From assembly GCF_000091305.1 (NCBI RefSeq), contig NC_013929.1, forward strand, positions 1,240,001-1,304,000: a stretch of 64,000 nucleotides of DNA. The letters run 5' to 3'. This document shows positions 25,403-33,459 of this stretch, piece by piece. Below the pieces are notes generated by a model, which saw nothing but the letters and a program-made list of their open reading frames with translations, ran no database searches and was not told the DNA's origin. The stretch comes from Streptomyces scabiei 87.22. GTDB lineage: Bacteria > Actinomycetota > Actinomycetes > Streptomycetales > Streptomycetaceae. Made by a program: the position numbers and the translations under genes. Each line of letters opens with the position of its first letter. The stretch's first letter is position 1.

Positions 25403-25918
25403 TCACTCGCCCCGGGCCGCGCCCGTCTGTTCCTGCTCCCCCAACTCGTTGGCATGGGCGAGGAAGTCGTCCACCATCCGGTGGAAGAGTCCCGCCAGCT
25501 GCCGCAGTTCCTCGGGCGACCACTCGGACAGCGCCATCTGCATACCGCGCACGCCCGCCTCGCGGATGCGGTCGATCGCCCGCCCGCCGGCCGCCGTCAG
25601 CTCGATGCGCTGGGCGCGCCGGTCGTCCGGGTCGGGGACCCGGGTGACGTGACCGGTCTTCTCCAGTTGCTGGACCTGGCGGGTGACGTGGGACGCCTCG
25701 ACTCCGAGGCGGTTGGCCAGCTCCCCCGGCCGCAGCGGCTCGGAGTCGGCGATCTGCCGCAGCAGGGCCACAGCGGCCCGGTCCAGCGGCACCCCGGCCA
25801 GGCTCATCAGGCGCTCATGGGCCCGGGCCCGGGTGCTGAGGTAGGTGATGCGCGTGAGGGCTCGCTCGATCTCGATCACTTCCGGGGAAGCGGAGTCCGG
25901 GGGTGGTGAGGGGGACAT
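25403..25918 (-). CDS. MarR family regulator, likely controller of the P450/BVMO cluster
   Basis: A 171-residue winged-helix dimer protein. LRPGELANRLGVEASHVTRQ is the recognition helix-turn-helix and VTRVPDPDDRRAQRIELTAAG is the beta-wing with the conserved DxRxxR of MarR proteins. It is encoded directly behind the SMP-30-like gene on the same strand, but it has its own promoter in the 40-base gap, which carries a 17-base palindrome (25940-25956) that should let it repress itself. Two more copies of that palindrome lie at 34.8 kb near the second SDR. The start is the ATG at 25918; a GTG three codons upstream is an alternative. The inducer is unknown, perhaps the cluster's substrate. Confidence 0.9.
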   Translation of the reverse strand: MSPSPPPDSASPEVIEIERALTRITYLSTRARAHERLMSLAGVPLDRAAVALLRQIADSEPLRPGELANRLGVEASHVTRQVQQLEKTGHVTRVPDPDDRRAQRIELTAAGGRAIDRIREAGVRGMQMALSEWSPEELRQLAGLFHRMVDDFLAHANELGEQEQTGAARGE

Positions 25919-25939
25919 ACGATCCACTTTACCATCTTG

Positions 25940-25956
25940 TTGCCTAACTCAAGTAA
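25940..25956. promoter_or_regulatory. MarR-type operator 1 (TTGCCTAACTCAAGTAA)
   Basis: The site is an imperfect palindrome with outer arms TTGC/GTAA and inner TA-ACTC-AA. It lies 22 bases upstream of the MarR start, over the predicted -35 region of a promoter whose -10 could be TAAAGT, ending just before the start codon. It shares 16 of 17 bases with the site at 34817. Confidence 0.7.
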
Positions 25957-25958
25957 AT

Positions 25959-27653
25959 TCACCCCTCCGTGCGGCCCACCGACTTCCGGGTCAGCCGCAG
26001 CACCGTTCCCTCGCCGTCGGCGGACAGCAGGAGGGTTCCGTCCGGCGCCGTCGCGAGGCCCGCGAAGCGGCGCGCCAGACCGGGCATGACGTCCGCGAAC
26101 AGCGCGGGTTCCGTGCGGGGGACGATCCCCGGGGGCGGCCCGACGGGCAGGTCCTCCGCCTCGGTCCGCGACGCCCCCGAGACGAGGGAGACCGACCGCA
26201 GTCTGCGGGGCCCGGCCTCCACCACGAAGAGTTCCGAGTCCAGGACCGCCAGCCCCTGCGGTGAGCCGAGCCCTTCCGCGACGACGGCCGTGGCCCCGTC
26301 CGTCCCGATCCGGAGCACCGTGCCGAGCCGCTCCTCGCTGACGTAGAGCCGGCCCTCCGCGTCGAACACCACGTCCGTGGGCCGGTCGAGCCCTTCGGCG
26401 AGCACGGTCACGGAGCCGGGGCCGTCCCCGTCCCCGAGGGCGAGGACCCGGCCCGCGCCGGTCTCCGCGACCACGAGCGCGCCGTCGGGCCCGACCGCGA
26501 TGCCGAGGGGGCGGTCCAGCCCCCGCGCCCGTTCGCGGACGACACCGCTCACGGTGTCGTAGGTACGTACCGTGCCGAACTGCGAGGTGTGGTGCAGCAG
26601 ATGGCCCTCGGCGGTGATGCCGTGGGCGAAGGGCAGCAGGAGACGGGTCAGCACAGCGTCGGACCCCGGCCGCGGGGCCGCGCCGGGCGGCTCGCCCCCG
26701 TCGACGGCCGCCGGGCTCGCGAGGCGGTAGTGGTCGGCGGCGTGGACCGTGCCGCCGAGGTCGACGGTCACCCCGTAGGGGCCGCCGAAGCCGCGGCGCA
26801 CGATCTCACGGGTGCGGCCGTCGGGGTGCAGCTCGGTGATGCCGCCGGCGGCGTAACTGGAGACGAACATGCGGTTCTCGTCGTCGAAGGCCGCGTTGTC
26901 CAGGCCCGTCAGACCGCTGGGCCGGAGTGTGCGGGTCCCGCTGCCGTGCAGGTCGATCCGGGTGACGATGCCCTCGACGCCCCGGGACAGGACGTGCAGG
27001 ACGCCCCCTCGGTCGAAGCGGACGGCCACCGGTTCGTGCACGTCCTCGGCCACCACCTCGGGCGTACCGCCGTCCGGCGGGATGCGCCAGACCTGGGCGG
27101 TGATCATGTGCGGGTAGTAGATGTGGCCGTCGGGGCCGAGCTGCATCGCGTTGCCGAGCGCCAGGCCGTCCGTGAGCACCACCGGTTCGCCGCCGTCCGG
27201 AAACAGCTCCAGCAGACGGCCGCCCGGTCTCATCTCGTTGACGAACAGGCGGTTCCCGACGCACATGATGCCGTTCGGGTTGGTCGCCTCCTCGCTGACC
27301 AGGGTGTACTCCCCCGTCGGCGTCCGGCGCCACACCCGGCCCGGCACCAGGTCGGCCACGTACATCGAGCCGTCCGCGCCGAAGGCGAGATCGTCCGGCG
27401 ACTGCACCGGACCGTCCATGGGCACGACGACCTCGACGTCCCCGGTGGCCGGGTCGACGGCACTGATCTGCCCGGCGAGGAACTGCGCCACGTACAGCCG
27501 CCCGTCCGGACCGAACGCGACGCCGTTCGAACCCCACAGCGGACTGGGCGGGTTGAGCCGCCGTGCCCGCCAACGGGCGCTGCTGGTACGGAGTTCGCCG
27601 CTCTCGTCGTACCGGCTGCCCCGCGGCGCCGGGGCCGCTCCGGAGCCGGTCAC
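25959..27653 (-). CDS. SMP-30/gluconolactonase-like protein with two beta-propellers
   Basis: A 564-residue cytosolic protein with no signal peptide, made of about twelve NHL/SMP-30 propeller blades. Examples are SNGVAFGPDGRLYVAQF, PDDLAFGADGSMYVADL, GNAMQLGPDGHIYYPHM, LGIAVGPDGALVVAETG, TDVVFDAEGRLYVSEER and LATAPDGTLLLSADG. The count and a break around residues 310-330 suggest two six-bladed propellers. Single-propeller relatives include gluconolactonase and other lactone hydrolases. Its position directly behind a Baeyer-Villiger monooxygenase, with a GTGA overlap to its stop, suggests it could open the lactone or ester product, but that is inference. The start is the GTG at 27653. Confidence 0.85.
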   Translation of the reverse strand: MTGSGAAPAPRGSRYDESGELRTSSARWRARRLNPPSPLWGSNGVAFGPDGRLYVAQFLAGQISAVDPATGDVEVVVPMDGPVQSPDDLAFGADGSMYVADLVPGRVWRRTPTGEYTLVSEEATNPNGIMCVGNRLFVNEMRPGGRLLELFPDGGEPVVLTDGLALGNAMQLGPDGHIYYPHMITAQVWRIPPDGGTPEVVAEDVHEPVAVRFDRGGVLHVLSRGVEGIVTRIDLHGSGTRTLRPSGLTGLDNAAFDDENRMFVSSYAAGGITELHPDGRTREIVRRGFGGPYGVTVDLGGTVHAADHYRLASPAAVDGGEPPGAAPRPGSDAVLTRLLLPFAHGITAEGHLLHHTSQFGTVRTYDTVSGVVRERARGLDRPLGIAVGPDGALVVAETGAGRVLALGDGDGPGSVTVLAEGLDRPTDVVFDAEGRLYVSEERLGTVLRIGTDGATAVVAEGLGSPQGLAVLDSELFVVEAGPRRLRSVSLVSGASRTEAEDLPVGPPPGIVPRTEPALFADVMPGLARRFAGLATAPDGTLLLSADGEGTVLRLTRKSVGRTEG

Positions 27654-29503
27654 GCGCTCTCCCGCCCCACGTGCTCGGCACCGACGAGCACGTCGTCCAT
27701 GCCGCCGTCGGCGCGCCAGCGCCGGAGCAGTTCGTGGAAGGCGACCGGGCCGTCGCCGTACGCCTCGCTGCGCTGCCGGGGCCGGCCCTCGTTGTTGTAG
27801 TAGCCGGGTGTGCACTCCGCCTGGAACCGGTACAGGTCGGCGGCCTTCTCCCGGACGGTGGCCACCCAGGCGGCCTCGGCCTCCGCGGTCGGCTCGACGT
27901 ACCGGGCGCCGCGCCTGCGGGCCTCGGCGACGACCTCACCGACGTGGATCGCCTGCTGGTCGAGGATGTGGACGTAGTTGACCGCGCTGGCGTTCTGCAG
28001 GGGGCCCAGCTGGAAGAGGTTGGGGAAGCCGTGGCTGTAGAAGCCGTGGAGCGTCCTCGGGCCGGCCGTCCGCCAGGTCTCCAGCAGACCGGCGCCGCCG
28101 CGGCCGTACGCCGGGAGCCGGCCGGACAGCAGACCCGAGACGCCGACCTCGAAGCCGGTGGCGAAGACGACGCAGTCCACCTCGTGGGCGACCCCGCCGA
28201 CGACCACGGCCTTCTCGGTGATCCGCTCGACGCCGTGGGTGTCGGCCGTGTCCACGAGGGTGACGTTGGGCCGGTTGAAGGTCTGCAGGTACTGGTCGCT
28301 GAAGGTGGGCCGCTTGCACATGTAGCGGTACCAGGGCTTCAGCTTCTCGGCGGTCTCCGGGTCCTCGACGATCGCCGCGACCCGGTCGCGCAGCTCGTTC
28401 ATCTTCTGGAAGTCGGCGATCTCGTAGGCCCGTTCACGCTCCTGGGCGGGTACGTCCGCGTACGCGTCGGTCGGGATGAGCTTCTCCTGGAGGCGGGCGC
28501 TGCTGGTCCAGGCGTCGTTCACCAGGTCCGTGCCGGCCCGTACACCGGTGACGGTCCGCAGGAAGTTGTCCATGCGCCGCGCCTGCCAGCCGGGAGTGAG
28601 CGTCTTCGCCCACTCCGGGTCGGTGGGGCCGTTGCCGCGTACGTCGACCGTCGAGGGGGTGCGCTGGAAGACGTACACGTGGGCGGCGTCGGCCGCGAGG
28701 TGGGGGACGACCTGGATGGCGGTGGCACCGGTGCCGATGACGGCCACCCGCTTGTTGGCGAGCCCGGTCAGCCCTCCGTCGGCGTCTCCTCCGGTGTAGT
28801 CGTAGTCCCAGCGGCTGGTGTGGAAGGTGTGGCCCTCGAAGGTGTCGATGCCGGGGATGCCCGGCAGCTTCGGCTGACTGAGCGTGCCGCTGGAGACGAC
28901 GACGTAGCGGGCCCGGATGCGGTCGCCGCGGTCGGTGGCGACGATCCACTCCAACTCGCTCTCGTCCCACCGCAGTTCGGTGGCAACCGTCTGGAAGCAG
29001 GCGTCGCGGTAGAGGTCGAAGTGGCGGCCGATGGCGCGGGTGTGCTGCCGGATCTCCTCGCCCGGCGCGTACTTCCAGCGGGGGACGTAGCCCAGTTCTT
29101 CGAGGAACGGGAGATAGATGTACGACTCGATGTCGCAGTGGATGCCGGGGTAGCGGTTCCAGTACCAGGTCCCGCCGAAGTCGCCGCCCTTCTCGATCAC
29201 CCGGACCGAGTCGACGCCGGCCTGCCGCAGCCGTGCCCCGGCGAGCAGCCCGCCGAAGCCGCCGCCGACGACGACCGCCTCGACCCGGTCGTGCAGCGGC
29301 TCACGGGTGAACTCCTTGTCGGCGTAGGGGTCGTCGTCGTAGGAGCCGAACTCCCCGGCGATCCGCTGGTACTGCGCGCCGCCGTCGGGCCGGATCCGGC
29401 GCTCGCGTTCGGCCCGGTAGCGGGCGCGGAGCGCTTCGGGGTCGAAGCCCAGCTCGCGCGGGTCGAGGGAGGCGGCGCCGGACGGGGTGTGGGGGGTGGA
29501 CAT
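27650..29503 (-). CDS. Baeyer-Villiger flavin monooxygenase
   Basis: A 617-residue FAD/NADPH monooxygenase that inserts oxygen next to a ketone. It has two Rossmann motifs: AVVVGGGFGGLLAGARLRQ for FAD and RVAVIGTGATAIQVVPHL for NADPH. Between them lies the BVMO fingerprint FEGHTFHTSRWDYD (FxGxxxHxxxW). The FAD-linked segment GGTWYWNRYPGIHCDIES is also typical. The ~70-residue N-terminal extension and the C-terminal AECTPGYYNNEG block resemble the long BVMOs acting on large or cyclic ketones (cyclopentadecanone-type). It is coupled to the SMP-30-like gene downstream by a GTGA overlap and follows the SDR upstream. Confidence 0.93.
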   Translation of the reverse strand: MSTPHTPSGAASLDPRELGFDPEALRARYRAERERRIRPDGGAQYQRIAGEFGSYDDDPYADKEFTREPLHDRVEAVVVGGGFGGLLAGARLRQAGVDSVRVIEKGGDFGGTWYWNRYPGIHCDIESYIYLPFLEELGYVPRWKYAPGEEIRQHTRAIGRHFDLYRDACFQTVATELRWDESELEWIVATDRGDRIRARYVVVSSGTLSQPKLPGIPGIDTFEGHTFHTSRWDYDYTGGDADGGLTGLANKRVAVIGTGATAIQVVPHLAADAAHVYVFQRTPSTVDVRGNGPTDPEWAKTLTPGWQARRMDNFLRTVTGVRAGTDLVNDAWTSSARLQEKLIPTDAYADVPAQERERAYEIADFQKMNELRDRVAAIVEDPETAEKLKPWYRYMCKRPTFSDQYLQTFNRPNVTLVDTADTHGVERITEKAVVVGGVAHEVDCVVFATGFEVGVSGLLSGRLPAYGRGGAGLLETWRTAGPRTLHGFYSHGFPNLFQLGPLQNASAVNYVHILDQQAIHVGEVVAEARRRGARYVEPTAEAEAAWVATVREKAADLYRFQAECTPGYYNNEGRPRQRSEAYGDGPVAFHELLRRWRADGGMDDVLVGAEHVGRESA

Positions 29504-29574
29504 CGGTGTCCTCTCTGCGGTCCTGGTACGTCGGGTGGGGGGAGCGGGTGAAGTGGGGTGCGGTGAGCGGGAGT

Positions 29575-30414
29575 TCAGTGCGGTCGGTGGTGTCGTAGCC
29601 AGGCGGCCTGCCCGCCGTCGACGAGCAGATCCGTACCGTTGATGTAACGCGCTTCGGGGCCGACGAGGAATGCCACGGCGCCGGCGATCTCCGCCGGGGT
29701 GCCGCTGCGGCCCGCGCCGCTCGCCTCCTGCATCGCCCGCATGCGCGCGCCGCTCGGGCCCTCGGCCTCGGCCTTCGCCATGGCGGTGGCGACGACACCC
29801 GGGCTGACGCTGTTGACGCGGGCGCCGCGCCGGCTCCAGGCGAGCGCGGCGGCCTCGGCACGCAGCTGGTTGCCCCGCTTGGACACGACGTACGCCCGGG
29901 TCGGGCTGTCCCCGACGGCCAGGACGGCGCCGGTCGTCAGCAGGTCCCGCGCGGGTGCCGTGGCCAGAGCGGTCTCCTCCTCCCCCGTGAGGGAGGCGAC
30001 ATGGCCGGCCATGCTGGCGACGCAGACCAGGGCCGTCCCCGGTGTGGCCACGGCCTCGAAGGCGTCGACGACGTGGGCGGTGCCCAGCAGATCGACCTCC
30101 AGGATCCTCCTCGCCGGGGCCTGGACGGCGGAGAGACCCGCGGTGTGCACGACGGCGGCCACCCGGCCGGCGCCGGCCGCCTCCCGCGCGAGCCGGTCGA
30201 CGGCGTCGCGGTCGGACACGTCGGTCACGACGCCCCGCGCCGCGTAGCCCTCGTCACGCAGTTCCTGAACCGCGAGGTGCAGCCGGCCGGGCGAGGCGTC
30301 CGCGAGGAACAGCGTCCGTCCGCTGCCGATCCGGCGCGCGACCGCCATCCCCATGCCACCGGCACCGGTGACGACGACCGCCTCACGCGAGCGGTCGGGC
30401 GGCTGCTCCGCCAT
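29575..30414 (-). CDS. Short-chain dehydrogenase/reductase
   Basis: A 279-residue NAD(P)-dependent enzyme of the classical SDR type. Cofactor motif: VVVTGAGGMGMAVARRI. Catalytic Tyr and Lys: RAYVVSKRGNQL, with a Ser in CVASMAGHV upstream. C-terminus: ARVNSVSPGVVATAMAK and INGTDLLVDGGQAAWL. There is a ~20-residue insert between the Ser and Tyr segments, making it slightly longer than usual. In context it would interconvert an alcohol and ketone, feeding the Baeyer-Villiger enzyme encoded next. Its start overlaps the end of the ferredoxin reductase gene by 32 bases. Confidence 0.92.
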   Translation of the reverse strand: MAEQPPDRSREAVVVTGAGGMGMAVARRIGSGRTLFLADASPGRLHLAVQELRDEGYAARGVVTDVSDRDAVDRLAREAAGAGRVAAVVHTAGLSAVQAPARRILEVDLLGTAHVVDAFEAVATPGTALVCVASMAGHVASLTGEEETALATAPARDLLTTGAVLAVGDSPTRAYVVSKRGNQLRAEAAALAWSRRGARVNSVSPGVVATAMAKAEAEGPSGARMRAMQEASGAGRSGTPAEIAGAVAFLVGPEARYINGTDLLVDGGQAAWLRHHRPH

Positions 30415-31606
30415 GGTCCACCTCCTGGAGCCCTGCCGGTCCCTCCGGCGGGCACGTCTCGCGCCGTCCGGCGCCGGACGCGACGGCCTGCCGCCACCGC
30501 CGGACCGTCTTCGGCGGCATCCCGGCGGCGAGGACGCCGGTGACCCGCTCGCCGGCCCGGTAGACGGCCACGAACCGCCGTTCGGCCAGGTCGCCTTCCA
30601 CGACCGCGACCTCGTCGTGGCCGCGCAGCACGCCGTAGGCCTGGACCTTCAGGTCGTACTGGTCGGACCAGAAGTACGGCACCGGGGCGAACGGCCGGCG
30701 CTCCCCGGGCGCGAGGAGGTTGCGGGCGACCGCCATGCCCTGCTCGGCGGCGTTCGTACGGTGCTCGACGCGCATCGTCGTGCCGAACAGCGGGTTGTGC
30801 CAGCGGGCCACGTCACCGGCCGCGTACACGTGGGGTGCGGCCTCGCAGTACCGGTCGCAGAGCACACCGTCGCCGACGGGCAGGCCGCTGCCCGCCAGCC
30901 ACTCGGTGTTGGGCAGCGAGCCGATCGCGACCAGCACCTCGTCGGCCTCGACCGTCGTGCCGTCGGCGAGCCGCACCCCGTCCTCGGTCACCTCGGTGAC
31001 AGGGACGCCGGTGCGCAGGTCCACGCCGTGTTCGAGGTGGGCCCGGGCCAGCACCGCGCCGACCTCCGCGCCCACCGCGTGCGCGAGCGGCACGGGCGCG
31101 GGTTCGAGGAGGGTGACCTCCACGCCGAGCCCCCGGCCGACGGCGGCGGCCTCGGCGCCGAGGAACCCGGCGCCGACCACGACCAGCCGCGTCCCCGGTG
31201 TCAGCCGCTCCCGCAGAGTCAGCGCGTCGTCCAGGGTGCGCAGCACATGCGCGCCCTCACCGGGCAGGCGTCGCGGCCGCACGCCGGTGGCGATCACCAG
31301 CGCGTCGTACGGCAGCGCGTCCCCGTCGCTGAGCCGCACCCGGCGTCCGTCCAGGTCGAGGCCGGTCGCGGCGGTGCCGAGGCGCAGGTCCAGGCCGAGC
31401 CCGTCGAGGTGGGCCGGGGTGCGCAGGGCGAGCCGGTCGCTCTCCCACCGCGCGGCGAGGAGCTGCTTCGACAACGGGGGCCGGTCGTAGGGGGCGTGGG
31501 GCTCGTCGCCGACGAGGGTGAGCGTGCCGTCGTAGCCCTCGCGGCGCAGTGTCTCGGCGGCCGCCAGTCCGGCGGCCGAGGCGCCGACGACCACGATCCG
31601 CCTCAC
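30383..31606 (-). CDS. Ferredoxin reductase for the adjacent P450
   Basis: A 407-residue FAD-dependent NAD(P)H reductase of the putidaredoxin-reductase type. Motifs: RIVVVGASAAGLAAAETL (FAD), YDRPPLSKQLL, the NAD(P) fold RLVVVGAGFLGAEAAAV, VYAAGDVARWHNPLFG and a C-terminal domain with FWSDQYDLKVQAYG that binds the ferredoxin. It passes electrons to the ferredoxin encoded immediately upstream. The start is the GTG at 31606, overlapping the ferredoxin stop by four bases (GTGA). Together with the P450 and ferredoxin it makes a complete class I P450 electron chain. Confidence 0.93.
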   Translation of the reverse strand: MRRIVVVGASAAGLAAAETLRREGYDGTLTLVGDEPHAPYDRPPLSKQLLAARWESDRLALRTPAHLDGLGLDLRLGTAATGLDLDGRRVRLSDGDALPYDALVIATGVRPRRLPGEGAHVLRTLDDALTLRERLTPGTRLVVVGAGFLGAEAAAVGRGLGVEVTLLEPAPVPLAHAVGAEVGAVLARAHLEHGVDLRTGVPVTEVTEDGVRLADGTTVEADEVLVAIGSLPNTEWLAGSGLPVGDGVLCDRYCEAAPHVYAAGDVARWHNPLFGTTMRVEHRTNAAEQGMAVARNLLAPGERRPFAPVPYFWSDQYDLKVQAYGVLRGHDEVAVVEGDLAERRFVAVYRAGERVTGVLAAGMPPKTVRRWRQAVASGAGRRETCPPEGPAGLQEVDHGGAAARPLA

Positions 31607-31800
31607 CGGTCGACCAGCCGGATCGCGGCGGCCGGGCAGATCGCGACGGCCTCCCGCACCCCGTCCATGAGGTCGTCGGCGGGGTGCTCCTCCAGCAGGA
31701 TCGCGACGCCGTCGTCGTCGCGCTGGTCGAACACCTCGGGGGAGGCCATCACGCACTGGCCGGAGGCCACGCACTTGGGTTCGTCGAGTTCCACACGCAT
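31603..31800 (-). CDS. Small 3Fe-4S ferredoxin
   Basis: A 65-residue ferredoxin. VELDEPKCVASGQCVMASPE and AICPAAAIRLV give the Cys-X5-Cys ... CysPro pattern of the 3Fe-4S ferredoxins that serve CYP105-type P450s in Streptomyces. A GAGGAG ribosome site precedes the ATG. It lies between the P450 and its reductase genes, with only 35 bases to the P450 stop and a four-base overlap with the reductase start. Confidence 0.95.
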   Translation of the reverse strand: MRVELDEPKCVASGQCVMASPEVFDQRDDDGVAILLEEHPADDLMDGVREAVAICPAAAIRLVDR

Positions 31801-31835
31801 GAATCGCTCCTCGGTACTCGCAGCTCGTGGCGGTG

Positions 31836-33077
31836 TCACCAGGCGACCGGCAGACACGTCACGCCGTAGGTGGTGCCGGTGTGGTGGAAGGCCAGCCGGT
31901 CGACGGGGACGGCCGGGCGGAGGGTGGGGACGCGGCGGTAGAGCGTGCCGTAGACGACCTGGAGTTCGAGGCGGGCGAGGTTCTGCCCGAGGCACTGGTG
32001 GGGGCCGTGGCCGAACGCGTTGTGCTGCCGGGCGGGGCGGCCGAGGTCCAGGCGCTCCGCCTCCGGGAAGGCGTTCGGGTCCCAGTTGGCCGTCTGGAGG
32101 TCGAAGAGGAGGCCGTCGCCCTTGCGGATGACCCGGCCGTCGATCTCGATGTCGTCCTTGGCGACCCGGCGCAGACCCGAGTGGACGATCGAGAGGTAGC
32201 GCAGCAGCTCGTCGACGGCACCCGCGACGACCCGGGGCTCCTCGGTGTCCCGCAGCACGGCCAGTTGGTCCGGGTGCTCGAACAGGGCGAGCGTGCCGAG
32301 GCTGATCATGGTGGCGGTGGTCTCGTGCCCGGCGATCAGCATGGCGACACCCATGCTGACGGCCTCCTGATGGGTCATCTCCCCGGCCCTCACCTTGGCG
32401 CCCATCTCCGACAGGACGTCGTCACCGGGTTGTTCGAGCTTCGTGCGGAACAAGGTGTCCAGATAGCCGCCGAGCGCGCGGCTGGACTCCTGGGCCTCCT
32501 CGGCGGTGAGGGAGTTGTCGAGGACGCGGTTGCTGTTCTCCTGGAAGAAGCGGTGGTCCTCGTAGGGGACGCCCAGGAGTTCGGCGATGACGAGCGAGGG
32601 CACCGGCAGGGCCAGGGCGGTGAGCAGGTCGGCGGGGTTCGGACCGGCCAGCATCTCGTCGATGAGGTCGTCGACGATCTTCTGCGCGGCCGGACGCATC
32701 GCCTCGATGCGCTTCACCAGGAAGGGCGCGTTGACCGAGCGGCGCAGCCGGGTGTGCTCCGGCGCGTCCGTGTTGGTGATCAGCTTCGGGGTGTGCGGGG
32801 CGATGGCCGCGCGGTGGGCGTTGACGTGGGGGAAGTCGGGCTCGTGGTCGTCGTTGCTGACGCGCGGGTCGGTGAGCAGGGTGCGCTGGTCGGCGTGGCG
32901 GGTGATCAGCCACGGGGTGCTGCCGTTCCAGATCCGCACCCGGGAGATCGGGTGCTCGCCACGCAGCCCGGCCGCCGCCGGGGGCGGTGCGAGGGGGCAG
33001 GCCGCGGCCCTGGGCATGGGGTACTCGGGGAGCTGCCCGTCCGTGCCGGACGCGGCGTCGGTCGGTGTGCCGGCCAT
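31836..33077 (-). CDS. Cytochrome P450 (CYP105-like)
   Basis: A 413-residue soluble P450, first gene of the operon. Oxygen-activation helix: MLIAGHETTATMISLGTLAL. ExxR: VDELLRYLSIVHSG. Heme-binding loop: FGHGPHQCLGQNLARLEL, with the proximal Cys at ~362. The C-terminus and the matching ferredoxin point to the CYP105 group, but substrate is not predictable. It would hydroxylate a hydrophobic compound that the SDR and Baeyer-Villiger enzyme then process. The ATG at 33077 has GGAGAG upstream. The promoter region carries a cluster of CTGAC/GTCAG half-sites. Confidence 0.94.
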   Translation of the reverse strand: MAGTPTDAASGTDGQLPEYPMPRAAACPLAPPPAAAGLRGEHPISRVRIWNGSTPWLITRHADQRTLLTDPRVSNDDHEPDFPHVNAHRAAIAPHTPKLITNTDAPEHTRLRRSVNAPFLVKRIEAMRPAAQKIVDDLIDEMLAGPNPADLLTALALPVPSLVIAELLGVPYEDHRFFQENSNRVLDNSLTAEEAQESSRALGGYLDTLFRTKLEQPGDDVLSEMGAKVRAGEMTHQEAVSMGVAMLIAGHETTATMISLGTLALFEHPDQLAVLRDTEEPRVVAGAVDELLRYLSIVHSGLRRVAKDDIEIDGRVIRKGDGLLFDLQTANWDPNAFPEAERLDLGRPARQHNAFGHGPHQCLGQNLARLELQVVYGTLYRRVPTLRPAVPVDRLAFHHTGTTYGVTCLPVAW

Positions 33078-33164
33078 GGTCTCTCCTCGGTGGTGGGGGC
33101 TCCGGTGGGGTGGAGCGCCGGGGGATGCTTCGAGGCCTCGATGAGCACATGCAAACAGAGCGGT

Positions 33165-33202
33165 CTGACGGCTCCCCGTCAGTTGCCTGACAGGAAGCTG
33201 AC
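33165..33202. promoter_or_regulatory. Cluster of CTGAC half-sites upstream of the P450 operon
   Basis: CTGACGG and CCGTCAG form a perfect 7-bp inverted repeat around four bases at 33165-33182. The right arm continues into GTCAGTTGCCTGAC, another inverted repeat, and a fourth CTGAC follows at 33198. They lie 90-125 bases upstream of the P450 start, where a promoter is expected. They differ from the MarR-type palindrome, so a second regulator may act here. Confidence 0.4.
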
Positions 33203-33332
33203 GTGGCCCGGATCACATCGCCTGACTGGCCGGGGTACCGCCCGGTACGCGCACGTGACATCAACCGGCCTATCCGAAGAACCTGTTGGCATCGCCTTGG
33301 GTGACCGGGTGGCGTGCTCCCGGAACACGGAG

Positions 33333-33361
33333 GGGCGGCGCCGAGGGGTTCGGCGCCGCCC
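33333..33361. terminator. Hairpin downstream of the response regulator gene
   Basis: GGGCGGCGCCGA pairs perfectly with TCGGCGCCGCCC around a five-base loop. It lies about 100 bases past the stop of the minus-strand response regulator gene (33460) and probably terminates it. Confidence 0.6.
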
Positions 33362-33459
33362 TTGCGGTGACGGCGTGGGGCGTCGGGTGTTCCGTGGCGG
33401 TGAGGGCGTGTTTGCTTCCCGGAGGATCCGCGACCGGGCGGCGGCGGCAGGGGCTGCGG

